This document shows positions 24,401 through 35,342 of a DNA stretch of 64,000 bases, piece after piece. This DNA comes from Costus lasius (taxonomy: Eukaryota > Streptophyta > Magnoliopsida > Zingiberales > Costaceae): NCBI GenBank assembly GCA_027563935.2, contig CM050448.1, positions 65,419,843 through 65,483,842 on the forward strand, written 5' to 3'. The notes beneath the pieces were generated by a model, which had not been told where the DNA came from, searched no databases, and saw nothing but the letters and a program-made list of their open reading frames with translations. A program made the position numbers and the translations under genes. Numbering within the stretch: position 1 is the first letter of the stretch; every line of letters starts with the position of its first letter.

Positions 24401-24539
24401 TGTTTGGAGTTTTGAAAATTTTCAGATCGTGTTTTTCTTGAACTCGGTTTTACCTAGCATTTGATCGATCTTATATGAAACATCCTATTACTTTTGCGAT
24501 TGTGTTATTTGCTTGGGGTTAAGTATGTGGGATGTTACA
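21488..24539 (+). mobile_element. 3.05-kb gypsy-type solo LTR inserted in F1-b pol
   Basis: The sequence begins TGTAAGATCC and ends GGGATGTTACA (TG...CA, 5-bp inverted ends TGTAA/TTACA). It is flanked by a perfect 5-bp duplication ACCTC (21483-21487 and 24540-24544), which locates the insertion exactly. It has no internal LTR pair, primer site or coding frame, so it is best read as one long LTR. The ending GGGATGTTACA and the AT-rich first 500 bp resemble LTRs of Tekay/Del-type chromoviruses. The plus orientation is judged from this and from the CTCACCCCTCACTATTTTCAGG stretch near 23990, and is only moderately sure. A non-autonomous element with the same ends is the alternative. Confidence 0.7.
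23358..23640 (+). repeat. Four tandem 74-79-bp units in the gypsy-type LTR
   Basis: Units start at about 23358, 23437, 23514 and 23588. Each has the core GTGCCA(T/C)GTC followed by CAGGGGCCACCTC or ACGGGGGCCACCTC. Units 1-2 resemble each other, and units 3-4 are almost identical, suggesting two rounds of duplication. Confidence 0.85.
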
Positions 24540-26015
24540 ACCTCTGGCATGCTTACTAAATGGCCCACACACATCAGTGTGTATAAGGTCAAGTAAACCT
24601 GAAGCCCTTTGTCCTTTGTTAAGAAAAGGTGACTTCGTCATTTTGCCCATTAAACAAGCTTTGCATGTATCAATCTCCTTGTAGGAGAATGATCCCAGCA
24701 GTCCATGATCATGCAACCGCTTAATGCGTTTCTCGTTAATATGGCCTAAACGACTATGCCATAGCAAGGTGCTGTCATCAGCATTCTTGGCTTTCTTAAT
24801 ATCAATTTTCTGTATAGAACATTCCATGTCCAACATGTATAACCCATTGCTAATTGAACCAGTTGCATAAACAATATTATCATAAGATAAAACACACTTT
24901 GAAATATTGCATTCAAAGGAAAAACCCTTCCTGACAAGAGCAGGAATGGAGATAATATTTTTAGTAATACTGGGAACAAAATAACAACTGTTTAGTTCCA
25001 ATACAAGTCCAGATGGTAAAGAAATGAAATAGTCTCCTACAGCAACAGCAGCAACCCGTGCCCCGTTTCCAACTCGTAGGTCCACTTCATGCTGTCCCAC
25101 CTGCCTTCTTCTCTTGAGTTCCTGCACATTTGAACAAATGTGAACTCCACATGCAGTGTCCAACACCCATGATATAGAAGAAGAAAACATGACCTCAGTC
25201 ACGAATATACCTGAGCCAGAAGCGATGCTTCCCTTCTTATCTCCTTGGAGCGGTTTACAGTCCTTTTTCCAGTGACCCAGCTGGCCACAGTGGAAACACC
25301 TGTATTCCTTGGACCGCTTCACCTTCTGCTTCAGAGCCTTGCTGTAGCTCTTGACAGGGGTCTTGCCCTTCTTCCCCTTCTTCTTGTTCCTGGAAGGAAC
25401 CATTAAGACAGAGGTCGAAGGCTTTCCCTTCAGAGTCTCCTCAGTAGTGAGGAGCATATTCAGCAGCTCTGCCGGAGTACAATCGATTTTGTTCATATTA
25501 AAGTTAATAATGAACGCGTCGAATGAAGGCGGGAGAGACTGCAGAATAATATCCACAGCAAGCTCCTGGTTGATGGTATGCCCCAGTTTCTCTAGAGCCT
25601 CCTTGTGCCCAATCATCTTGAGCACGTGAGCTCCCACTGGGCTCCCTTCAGCCAGTTTGCTCTGAAAGAAAAGCTTTGTCAGATTATAGCGCTCTGTCCT
25701 CGCCTGTGCAGCATACAGCATCTTGAGGTTCGCTATCATGTCTATAGCAGACATATCCTCATGCTGACGCTGCAGCGGTGGCGTCATAGACGCTAGCATC
25801 AGGCAAGCGACATCAATGCTATCATTGACGTGCTTTTCATAGGCTTCCCGAACCGCCCTTGCGGCGTTCGGAGCGGGCTGAGGCGGTATTGCTGTCTCGA
25901 GGACATACAGTTTCCTCTCTGCCTTAAGAACGATCTTAAGGTGTCCGAACCAGTCAGAGAAGTTCGGCCCAGCAAACTTCTCCCTTTCCAGTAGGGATCG
26001 CACATTGAAGTTCAT

Positions 26016-27838
26016 GGTGTTCGTTGCTGCAGGTATCTACAACAATGCAAGAACAGCAAGGTCAGTATCAATGTTAAGAATCAATCAGGACTTAAGAAAG
26101 ATTCTTTTTCTCACTATTTTATCTGACTGAAAAATCCATTAAACAATCCGAAAGAGTAGACACTCTTTTAGTGAGATGGGATCCGGATTTCATACTTGGT
26201 CTCCGCGTCCCGCTCAGGCGAGATAAGATGCACAGAGAGTACAAGCACTAATCTCCGGTAGGCAGTCCCTGCCGATCGCCAACCCGTGCGATTCCCCTTC
26301 ATCTGGGCAATCCAGCAGACTGTGCCAACTGAGTTGGTACAACACAGTCTCTGATCCCACAGATGGCTGCCTCCATGTGCTACCATATGCGCCACATATG
26401 TAGCCTACATGGTCAAGCTGACCCGACCTACTCCCTGGACCACCATGTGCTATGCTGAGCAACGAGAAGGGATAAATCCCTACTCTGTAACACACAGGTG
26501 TAATCCCACACCGTCTGAAGATAGATGGACGTGCCCACTGAGTGGGTACAACACGGCTCCAACGATAATCAGAACAGTGAGGTTTCGCGTCAGAAGGCTT
26601 ACGAGCTTGATATTTTAGCGTTGGAATTTAACGGTCTTTTTATCTTCTTCACTATCATACAATTCCTATGGTGATAGCAGAAGATAAACTAATCATGCAA
26701 TTCTAATATTTTAAACAATAATAAAAGAAAGCATGAATCTTATGTGGTAAAAGCCCATAGCCCTAGTAAGACCTTAATTTAACTTAAGTCTTGACTTGCT
26801 TTTCTTCATAGGGCTTTTGCTGCTCATCTGGCCCAAACCTGGGCCCAAGCGCCATCTGCAGCTCTGGTGCGCCCACCAGGAATTTGCGCCAGGTCCTAGG
26901 GTCGAACCCCAGACCTCCCACCTGGTCCAGCCACTGCTGCAAGCGCCTCTGCCAAGTGTGCTCTGTGCTCTTGTCTAATTAAATTACAAATTTAACTATC
27001 TAGACAAGATTGACACGCAGGTCAATTACACATTATAAATTAATTAAACTGTGATTCGTAGATCACAAAAATAAAAATTAATTTACAATTAATTCCCAGG
27101 CACGCAGGCCCCAGCACAGCACACATTAAAAACGGGCAGCCCACATAAGAGTAAATAGACAAACATATGGCATCAATCAACATGTGATCCACTCAAGAAA
27201 ATTTAAATTTCGAAAACCCATAGGCATCAATTTTAATTTCCTTATTTGCCCTACAACCTTACAACGGTCCATTACTAGGGATCCACTCATCCATCCTAGT
27301 CAGATCCACTGCCCTTGCATGCACCAAGTCCTAACTGACTTGAGTCGACCATAAGGTCAACAATGCATGCGCCAGGGCTGAACAACCACAATGAGGTCTG
27401 GCAAGCGGGTGTGACCCCGGGCCTAACTCATGTGTGTTCACTAGTTGTCTCAATCAGACATCGCTACACGCCTGTCTGCAGTCGACCTGTAGCCACCACG
27501 TGCTTGCGCACAGGTGCTACCTGGTCAACCCGTCAAGGCTGTCAGATGGTCTGATCAGACTTTTGGATCTAACCTAGGGGTTGACTTCAACCCTAATAAC
27601 CCGTCTAAGGATTTAATGTAAGGCCTTAGATCTAGTGGTATACGCGCAAGTGTTTAAGTTTTAAGAAAAACTACAACATAATATATGCGCCAACTTAACA
27701 TGCGCCAAGGAGAAAATCATATCTATTACTAGCATGCATTTTCGCCAACATAAAGCATGTAACTATAGATCTATGAATTTGCGCAAAACATGGATCACAA
27801 TCATTTTCAAGCAATCATAAAACATGCATGAAAACCAG
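26016..27838 (-). other. F1-b leader
   Basis: No gene. It holds stems at 26534-26546, 26325-26337 and 26208-26223, equivalent to those in F1-c. The candidate intron runs from donor GT at 27982 (in the LTR, after ATG-GCT-TCG at 27991-27983) to AG at 26037, 21 nt before the gag ATG. Confidence 0.7.
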
Positions 27839-27850
27839 GCTCTGATACCA
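27839..27850 (-). other. F1-b primer-binding site
   Basis: TGGTATCAGAGC on the minus strand, next to the 5' LTR. Confidence 0.9.
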
Positions 27851-27852
27851 AT

Positions 27853-29523
27853 TGAAGGTCCCCTACACAAGGGGGGCGAAAACCCTAATAGGAGGCGCAA
27901 TAACATTCTAGCGGAATCTAGGGCTTTCAAAATCGCATAGCATGTATTATGATCAACTTTAAAGCATGAAATGAACTCATACCGAAGCCATATAATGGAA
28001 GGCGCCTTGGAAGCAAGAGAACAAGAGAGCTCTCCTCCAAATCGTCACACACAAGATGATGTTGCTTCCTCCCTTGGTGCTCCTTGTGCTAGCAAGGTTC
28101 CAAGAGGTCCTTGTCGAGTGAAAGGGAAAGATGAGATGTCCTTCTCTTGGCCGAATCCTCCTCTACCTTCAAGGTGTCGCCACTCACGAAAGCGTCAACA
28201 GGAATATGGGCGAGAGGCGAGAATAGAGAGCACTCTATTCGGTCGTGAACAACATCTCCAAGTGGAGATCGTGGTTACTAAAAATAGCCACCACACTTCG
28301 CTCCAACGTTCACGCCAAGTGAACATGTCGCTAACTCCTCTCCCCTTGAACCATGCGCTCATTAAACGAGCCGGTTCAAATTGGTTTGGTCCAGAGACCA
28401 ATTAAGCCAAGCAATCAAGTCCAGATCTCAAATAAACCCTAAGGCTCAGATCTGACCGTTCATCTCTTGATGCTCCTGATCTCATTGATCTAGCATCCAA
28501 TCTCTCAATCGAAGCTTACCGATCTCAAGCCCTAATCAATCAAACATGATCAGACCAGATCTCACTCACAATCAGAGATTAAATCCCTTTAAACTGAACC
28601 CGAACAATTCAGTCCACTCGATCTGACTTAAGTAAGCCATATCATCAAATTGTGCGACCCTGAGGGTTTCCTTTAAATGTCGGTAACGATAACTCACGTT
28701 ATCACGATCAGTGAGGGGTATCTAGCAACACATCACTGTCTCCCGATATAAAGGAAAGAGTCTTCCAAGACTACACCCAAAACACAGCACAAGTGTGAAT
28801 CCACATCACTAGGCATACATGTTTCCTTTGCCACTGGATGTTCTTATTGGACAAGCGTGTCAAGCTTGTAGCTCCAATATGATGAGCATGATTAGATCAG
28901 ATGATCACAGTCACCTGGGTATGGCCATACACTTTCTCAATCATCTCATCCAGGGGGCCCCTTTAGAACATCACACTCCTTAAACAAGGAGACGGCAATC
29001 CTATGTCTATCACTAGTGCCCTAACATGACTCAAGTTCATTATCCAAGATAGTCTATAACCATTGTGTTTCAAATGATATTGAACTACCTCAAAACAATG
29101 ACAATCATCATTTAGAAAACACAAGTGATCTCAAGTCAGAGGAAATGTGCCACTTGTCATATTCAAAGATTATTCACATTGCGACAAACAATTGAACATC
29201 CTAGTAGGGTCTGTCCAGTACATCCAATGTACCCATGAGTCTACATCTTATTCCATGCTCGAAGCATCCTATAAGACTAGAACACATATTAGTCTTAACC
29301 ATATCAAGGCTGTCTCATGTTCACCAAGATACATCGACTAAGGACATTATAGCCTGTCAGCCTAGCTGAACAGCTTTGAGACATTATTCAGAAGAACATA
29401 TATTGCAGCAGACAATGTAGCTAACTGAATAATAACCATGCCTATATAAACATAACAGTTTATTACATGATACTGATACATTCCCAAGGCCTCAAACATT
29501 AGGCTTAAGGGCATACCCCAACA
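27853..29523 (-). repeat. F1-b 5' LTR
   Basis: 1671 bp, differing from the 3' LTR at about three positions (for example 27957, 28486 and 29367). Confidence 0.95.
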
Positions 29524-30265
29524 CAATAGGCCGTTAGGCCTGATGGGCCATGACAATAAGTTGCCTGGCCCAAAAGACATCATGGTAAAAATAAATTCTA
29601 TATTTAATCCTGGGAATTAAAATTCTAAATTTGATTTTGCGTTTATGAATGCGAAAGGTTGCTATGATTTCTATGAAAGGGTGGGAGAGGTTTGGAGTTG
29701 GCACCTATTCACTTGTGAAGAGAGGCGCCTATTCACTTATGAAAAGATGCACCTATTCACTTGTGAAGAGGTTCTTCTCCTTGGAGCCTATTCACTTGTA
29801 TAAATTCTCCTTGGCGCCCTCTCTCCAAGACTGGGATGGTTGCTTGCTTGCTTTTGGCATTCGCAAGGTTGGACTTTGACGAAATCTCCATCACCTCTCC
29901 TTTGGGCGGCTGCAAAGTTGGACCTTGGCAGCATTCGTCCATCCCTCTACTCCTCTTGGCGCATTCACTGTGTGGGTGGCACAAGTTCTTGAGGATTTCT
30001 CCCAGAAACGTGGATCTTCTTCCTGAGGCTAGCACCGGGCGAGGAGAAGGGAACTGCAGCGTCGGCTGTGTGCGAGACTGCAGAGGGCAAACATTTGGGC
30101 GCCTGCATCACATCCTCTTCTTCGCTGCAAGGTATCATCTCCTACTCACCCTGTCGATTCCCTCGCATGGCTCGATCTTCTAGGTTTTTGGGACTGGCCT
30201 GTTTCGGGGATTGCTTCCGCTGTGCATGTCTGTAAAAATTTTAAAATCCCCGGGGTTTCCCAACA
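29524..30265 (+). repeat. F2-a 3' LTR, piece 3 (end)
   Basis: Continues AATAGGCCGT from the interrupted LTR and ends TTTCCCAACA. It includes three 24-bp repeats (29703-29774) and a GCTGCAAG followed by GTATCA (donor-like) at about 30122-30136. No gene. Confidence 0.85.
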
Positions 30266-31072
30266 GAGCCCATGGCATAGAGCTCTTGGTAGTGCTAGGT
30301 GGCTAGGACTAGATATAGGTGCTTATTACCCGCGTTTTGGGCTTTGATTACATCATATTTATTGATTCTACTCTAGCATGCCTTTACTGCTTTTATTTTA
30401 TTCCGCCATATGATTGCATGCCTGTATGGGTAGAAATAAGTTAAAAGTTTATGGTGCTGAGACCATAAAAATCCTCGTTATATTATTTCAAGTCCTATTT
30501 TTGCCTTTTGATGCGTAACCCTCGTTAAACTGTTGATCGATGGTGTTGTGGACTATTTCCCACCCTCATGGGACACACCCATCTATCTTCAGGAGCATGT
30601 GGTGACAATAATTTCCCCATTCCGGTTAAAACTCTGGATGAGCCTTTCACAAAGAAATTGTTGGCCCTGGGTATAACAGTCAGGTCAGACTTGACTAGAT
30701 TTTTCATATGTGTTGGTTCACATGATGAAATTTCTAGAGACGTCCTCAAGAGGTTAGGGCTTTGTGCTGTATCCAGCTCTCGCTGGACACAAAGTGCTTG
30801 AACGGTCTTGAGAAGGGGAATTGTCAAGTTGCAATTAGCCAGCGTGCCTACCTCGGGAAGCATGCGTCACTTTGTGCAGTACATCCCACCCTCGTGGGAT
30901 GCAAGGCCATGTACGAAATGAGGATCCCATCTTACTAAGGAAGTCGGGTGACTTCTCGATCGATTTTTGAGGATTATCAATTTTAATAAAATAGTGAGAA
31001 ACAATCATTTATAAAAGGCCAGAATAAATGATTGAAAATGTGATACTGATCTGCATTTGTCTATTGTTGAAG
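30266..31072 (+). other. F2-b leader (3' part)
   Basis: Aligns with the F2-c leader from 59715 to 60573. It has stem-loops at 30558-30573, 30772-30787 (a perfect 6-bp stem TCCAGC/GCTGGA) and 30884-30899. It ends with an acceptor-like TTGTTGAAG directly before the gag ATG. Confidence 0.7.
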
Positions 31073-31935
31073 ATGGCTTCTACAAACAACAACAACAGTG
31101 GACTGTCACTCCGATCTTTCCTTGAGAGAGAGAAGTTAATTGGAGTCAACTTCATGGACTGGTACTGAGCTTTGAGGATAGTCCTCGAGCATCAGAAAAA
31201 GCTATATGTCTTAGAACAAGCGCTTGCTCCTCAACCATCATCCTCAGCCCGCACGGCTGAACGGGAAGCTCTTTGCAAGCATCAGGATAATACCCTGGAT
31301 GTTGGCTGCCTTATGTTAGCCACGATGTCGTCTGAGTTACAAATGCAGCTTGAGGATCAGAACGCGTTTAGATCATCACGCATCTAAAGCAACTATTCAA
31401 GTCATAGGCTAGAACAAAAAGGTTCAAAACATCCAAGGCAACCTATCAGTGCAAGATGCCTTAAGGTGCTCTAGTAGGACCGCACGTGGTCAAGTTACTT
31501 GGGTACTTGTCACATCTCACCAGATTGGGACACCTGATGTATCAAGATTTGGCCACCAATATGATCCTGCAGTCGCTGCCTCCGAGTTATAGCTCTTTTA
31601 TCATTAACTTCAATATGAATAAAATTGTCTGTACTCATGAGGAACTATTGGAACTGCTGGAGATGACTGAGAAGGAAATGGACAAGTCCAAACCCAAGTC
31701 TGTTCTTATGGTCTCTAGGGACAGTAAGAAGCAGAAAAGGGGTGAGGGCAAGTCCAAGGCCAAGGAACTGAAGAAAGGAAAGATGCGGGAGAACAAGTGC
31801 TTCAACTGTGGCCAGGAGCGCCATTGGCATAAAGACTACAAGCATTCTCAGAAAGAGATGAAGAGAAGTGACCCTTTGTCTTCAGGCTCAGGTAATTTTG
31901 CTACCAAATCCTTTACTATCTACTTCTATACATGA
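31073..31935 (+). pseudogene. F2-b Gag, disrupted
   Basis: Copia Gag with ATG at 31073, TGA at codon 32 (31166-31168), a stop at 31385 and a frameshift before 31486. Unlike F2-a and F2-c it keeps the central capsid part (L-Q-S-L-P-P-S-Y...N-F-N-M-N-K-I), so the gag deletion in those copies is not ancestral to all F2. A basic linker rich in Lys precedes a zinc knuckle C-F-N-C-G-Q-E-R-H-W-H-K-D-Y in which the last Cys is Tyr. The frame ends shortly after the knuckle. Confidence 0.85.
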
Positions 31936-33436
31936 GTATTTTTATACTGCATGGGGAGACTAATATTTGCAAAAATATGCTAGATCTCAACAGAAATAAG
32001 ACATGGATGATAGTGAGAAGACTAAGCTAGAGCATAAATGCTGCCAAGCCACTCTTATTGTATGTCATTGATAGGATTGTTTTTACAATAATGTACTTGA
32101 CATTATATCTATTCCTTGAGAATAGAAATTTTAGAATAAAAGGAATTTGGCATTCTTTTCATTTGCAAATCTCTTGTCATTACATTATGCAAAATAATGA
32201 GGTAAGAAAATAACTAAGTGAATTTAATAAGTGGTTCATATTGGATATCAATCTTTTGACTCTAATATTTTGTCATGAACAATAGTTGCATCCAATGACT
32301 TCATGCACATGAATTCTTGGATTCAAAATCCTTCTAGGAGATTGACTATCTTAACCTCTTTCGAGATGTCAAAGATATGCATAAACATGTTTATTGATGA
32401 AAATAAATGTCCTTCACCAAGTAAGGTGAAGTGGACTAAAAGGTTCAAAGATGGGAATTCATAAATTACATAAATATATATGGAACAAGCTTATTGAAAT
32501 TCATAGGTAATCTTCATCCCAGATAGGATGAAGAATACTTGAGCCACAAGTAACTATCATACCTCCTAGGATACCTTAGTAGGTGATTCCAGTAGGAGAA
32601 AGTGAAAGTCATATATATCTCTTCTAAAGTTATGCTGATAGCTTCTTCCACACTGAACTTAATTCCATCTGGATCTGATAGGTGTGAGTGGAATACGATT
32701 TTCATAGACCCACAGGAGAACATGCAATACTTGCTCTTGGTGCTGATTTCTTGGAAATGTCTTTCCTTGAAAAGGCTAGTGGGAGGAAGTTGTGGCTTGG
32801 ATTCAGTCCAAGTTCATCCACTTTACACAGATAGTCAAAGATGGAATCTGAACCATGTATACAGGTAGTGGGCAACCTAGGGTTCAGATAGTGTGAGAAT
32901 AAGGGTTGAATCGATTCTTGTGTGCCTGAGTTATGGGTAACTCCTAACTTGGACAAAGAATCTTCACCTTATAGTACCCAAGTTCAGTGGGAGCTTGAAG
33001 ACTTGTTGGTACCAGGTCCAGTCCAGGTGCTTAGCATTGGATAAGGAGTGAAGAACACACTTAGGTTCTATATAGAACTAAGGGGTGGTTCTTGGTCAGT
33101 GATGACAGGAAAAGCGCAATGTACTAGTCAAACTAGTGTGACAGTCTAGCTGTTAAGGTAGTAATGCTAGAAGCTTAGGGAGCTTCAAAGCAGACTACTT
33201 GAAAGCAGAGTATGTAAATGCTTTTGAGAAGTAGTGGGAGTTCTTTATCAAACTTCACAAGCATACTCAGATGCTTCTACCTTGTCTTGGGGAAAGAGGT
33301 ACTATAGAGATAGCAGATATCAACATTGATAGAATTGTGATAGGCACATTGACCGATGCTCTAGCGCAGCAGGAGTGTGGTAGGTCGAGCTTAAGACATG
33401 GCGTTGAGGTTACTCAACAAGCATGGTCCTAGTACA
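31936..33436 (+). pseudogene. F2-b Pol remnant, eroded and shortened
   Basis: No long frame. Patches recall copia pol: 32600-32830 resembles the integrase C-terminal region (around the G-Y-P-K-E and S-G-R-K segments), and 33340-33420 resembles the end of RNase H (L-A-Q-Q and H-G-V-E-V). RT and RNase H catalytic motifs are absent, and the stretch is some 1.8 kb shorter than expected, so a large deletion is likely. Confidence 0.6.
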
Positions 33437-33446
33437 AGTGGGAGAT

Positions 33447-35342
33447 TGTTAGTGTTTATGCCCTAGGATCTTTGGATGGTCCATTGTGATATGTGTAACA
33501 CATCTACTTGATAGATGAGTTATCTAGGCATTGTCGTCATTATGCAAATTTATACATATGCACACATGTATACTTGCATATATAATGTCCCTTTTAGATA
33601 GATTTTATATAGTCCTTATGTTTGTCCCTGGTCAAGAATCATAGTGGATATGGGGCAGCTATGATTCACCTGAGACTGGTATATGCGCTGGTTGAGCATG
33701 GGTTACTAACGCAGGCATATATGTATATCAAGGGAGATATACTGGATCGACCCGCCATGAGGATTCATCTAGGTGTCACAAGATGAATATCACAGTGATA
33801 AAGTTGCACTTGTCCTTGACTTGAGGGCATTGATGTCTCTTTGTCGTGAGTGATATACTTTGATACAACCTAATGTTTTTCCATAAAAGGGAAGTCATTA
33901 CAGTTGTCATTGGGTGTGTTATAAACTATAAGAGAGATTCAATGTGCCAGTAGAGGATTTGCCCCTTCCTTGCGAGGAAGCTTGATGTCCATGGCGCCCC
34001 TATATGGATGTATGACTGAAAGTGTATGGCCATACCTAGGTGAGAACCTGATTTAGTCATGACCATTTGATTGGGTTAAACAAGTGTGACACACTTGTCC
34101 AATCTAGACATCAGCCTGGCAAAAGGACAAATCCGTACATGTACTTTGTCGCAATTTTAGGGGATGTCGATGATGACTCCATTATGATGACTTGGGTGGC
34201 TATGATGCACTGCTAGGTGCCACTCATTGCTTGTGATGATTTTAGATTATCACTGCCAACGTTTAAAGAACTTATATGGTCGCACACCTAGACACTCGAA
34301 GTCTCATACTAATCGGATAGCCTCTGATCGAATCATTGTGTGATTCATATCATTTTAGGAGTCTGTTGCTTTGAGATTTCTTCTGTGGAGATGATATTTT
34401 ATTTAGTTCATGTTTGACCACTAGTTAACCTCTAGTGGACCACGTTTGACCTCTATTGACCTATGTTGTCAAAATGAGTCAAACAAGGGTCTTGGCGCAA
34501 GTTTGGAACTTGGCGCTTAAGTCACATGAATGAATAAAATATATTAATTGGCAAGAGAATTTTCTCTTAGCTAATTAATTGGCATAGGTGCATTTTACAT
34601 TAAACATATTTATATATTTAATTGTAAAATATAAATAGGCGCATATGTGATTAAAATAATTAATATACTTGCTAATTTGTGGTTAAGCATATTTAATCAA
34701 ATATTTTTATTCATGCTTGACCAATTTGGCTAATATATTTAATTGATTTAAATCATTTTTGGCCTAGGTGGATTCTTCATTATATTTAATTTATTTATAG
34801 ATGAAATTTAATGAAAAATAATCTCTAAGAATAGCTGGTATATCTATTATAAATAGAGAGGCTTTCTTGGGAGATTCTTGCACCAATTCTCTTCTCTCAT
34901 CTCCTGTTGTCGCCTCCCCTCTCCTCCTTGGCGTGAGGGTCTTGAAGGTGATAATAAATAGAAGATTTTTCTTCAAGGTCGGGACAAGTGGTCGTGCTAC
35001 CCACTCCTTGTCGCCAACACTCCCCTTTCTCCTTGGTGCTCGATCTTGGTGATTAGTGCAATTTGAGAATTTCCAAGAGGCGTGGATCTCACCTCTCGAG
35101 GCTAGCACCAAGCACGAACATTGGAGAGAATTCGAGGAGTCCGTGTGTGCGCGATTATTGAGGACGAGCACTTTCACATCTTTGTCATCGGCAACACTCC
35201 AGAAAATTGCTAGACAAAGGTATTACTCTTCACATCCTTCGGTGTTCACTCGTAAGATAATCTTGGTGTTTATGGGAATTCTATTTCGAACCTTCTCTTC
35301 CGCTGAGTTTAAAATTTTTATAAAGTCTGGGGATTCCCAACA
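33447..35342 (+). repeat. F2-b 3' LTR
   Basis: Follows the polypurine tract AAGTGGGAGAT (33436-33446), starts TGTTAGTGTTTATGCCC and ends GATTCCCAACA. It is alignable with but clearly diverged from the F2-a and F2-c LTRs. It carries GACAAAG followed by GTATTA near 35213-35226 as the donor-like site. Only short frames inside. Confidence 0.85.

Larger units (their letters stand above)
19077..26015 (-). pseudogene. F1-b Gag-Pol polyprotein, interrupted by insertion; YVVD in RT
   Basis: The gag start is at 26015. The N-terminal half (Gag, zinc knuckle C-X2-C-X4-H-X4-C, protease W-V-L-D-T-A-C, integrase zinc region) runs to 24545. After the solo LTR the same frame resumes at 21487 and ends at 19077 with integrase core, RT and RNase H. 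Ignoring the insertion I see no stop or frameshift. However, the RT catalytic box reads Y-V-V-D instead of Y-V-D-D: the codon at 20054-20052 is GTT where the other copies have GAT. This removes one of the two metal-binding aspartates and should inactivate the polymerase. The nearby T-A-F-L motif also reads I-A-F-L. Because the LTRs are almost identical, the change is recent. Confidence 0.92.
17386..29523 (-). mobile_element. F1-b: young copia element split by a gypsy-type solo LTR
   Basis: Minus orientation with LTRs of 1671 bp each (17386-19056 and 27853-29523) that differ at about three positions. The target duplication CAATA (17381-17385 and 29524-29528) is perfect. That duplication overlaps the right CCAAT duplication of F1-a, so the two elements entered the same spot of the F2-a LTR. 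Without the 3.05-kb insertion at 21488-24539 and its duplication, gag-pol would be one frame of 1293 codons plus stop. Confidence 0.95.
486..30265 (+). mobile_element. F2-a: decayed Angela-like Ty1/copia element, 5' truncated, heavily nested
   Basis: The order is partial 5' LTR (486-1477), leader (to 2802), broken gag-pol (2803-5395), polypurine tract, then a 3' LTR starting at 5417 and ending at 30265. The 3' LTR is split by three F1 insertions. The two LTR portions are clearly closer to each other than to the other F2 LTRs, so they are a pair. The right flank GAGCC (30266-30270) lies inside sequence matching the leader of F2-c at 59715-59719 (also GAGCC), which says F2-a inserted into the leader of F2-b. 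The left target-site copy is lost with the truncated 5' LTR end. Confidence 0.8.
30266..35342 (+). mobile_element. F2-b: decayed F2 copia element, left half missing
   Basis: Contains the downstream part of the leader, a broken gag, a highly decayed pol and a 1896-bp 3' LTR (33447-35342). Its leader starts, at GAGCC, about 850 bp inside the position expected from F2-c, because F2-a inserted there. The 5' LTR and early leader that should lie left of F2-a are not in the window and seem deleted. It directly adjoins the Athila-like remnant at 35343. Confidence 0.75.
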
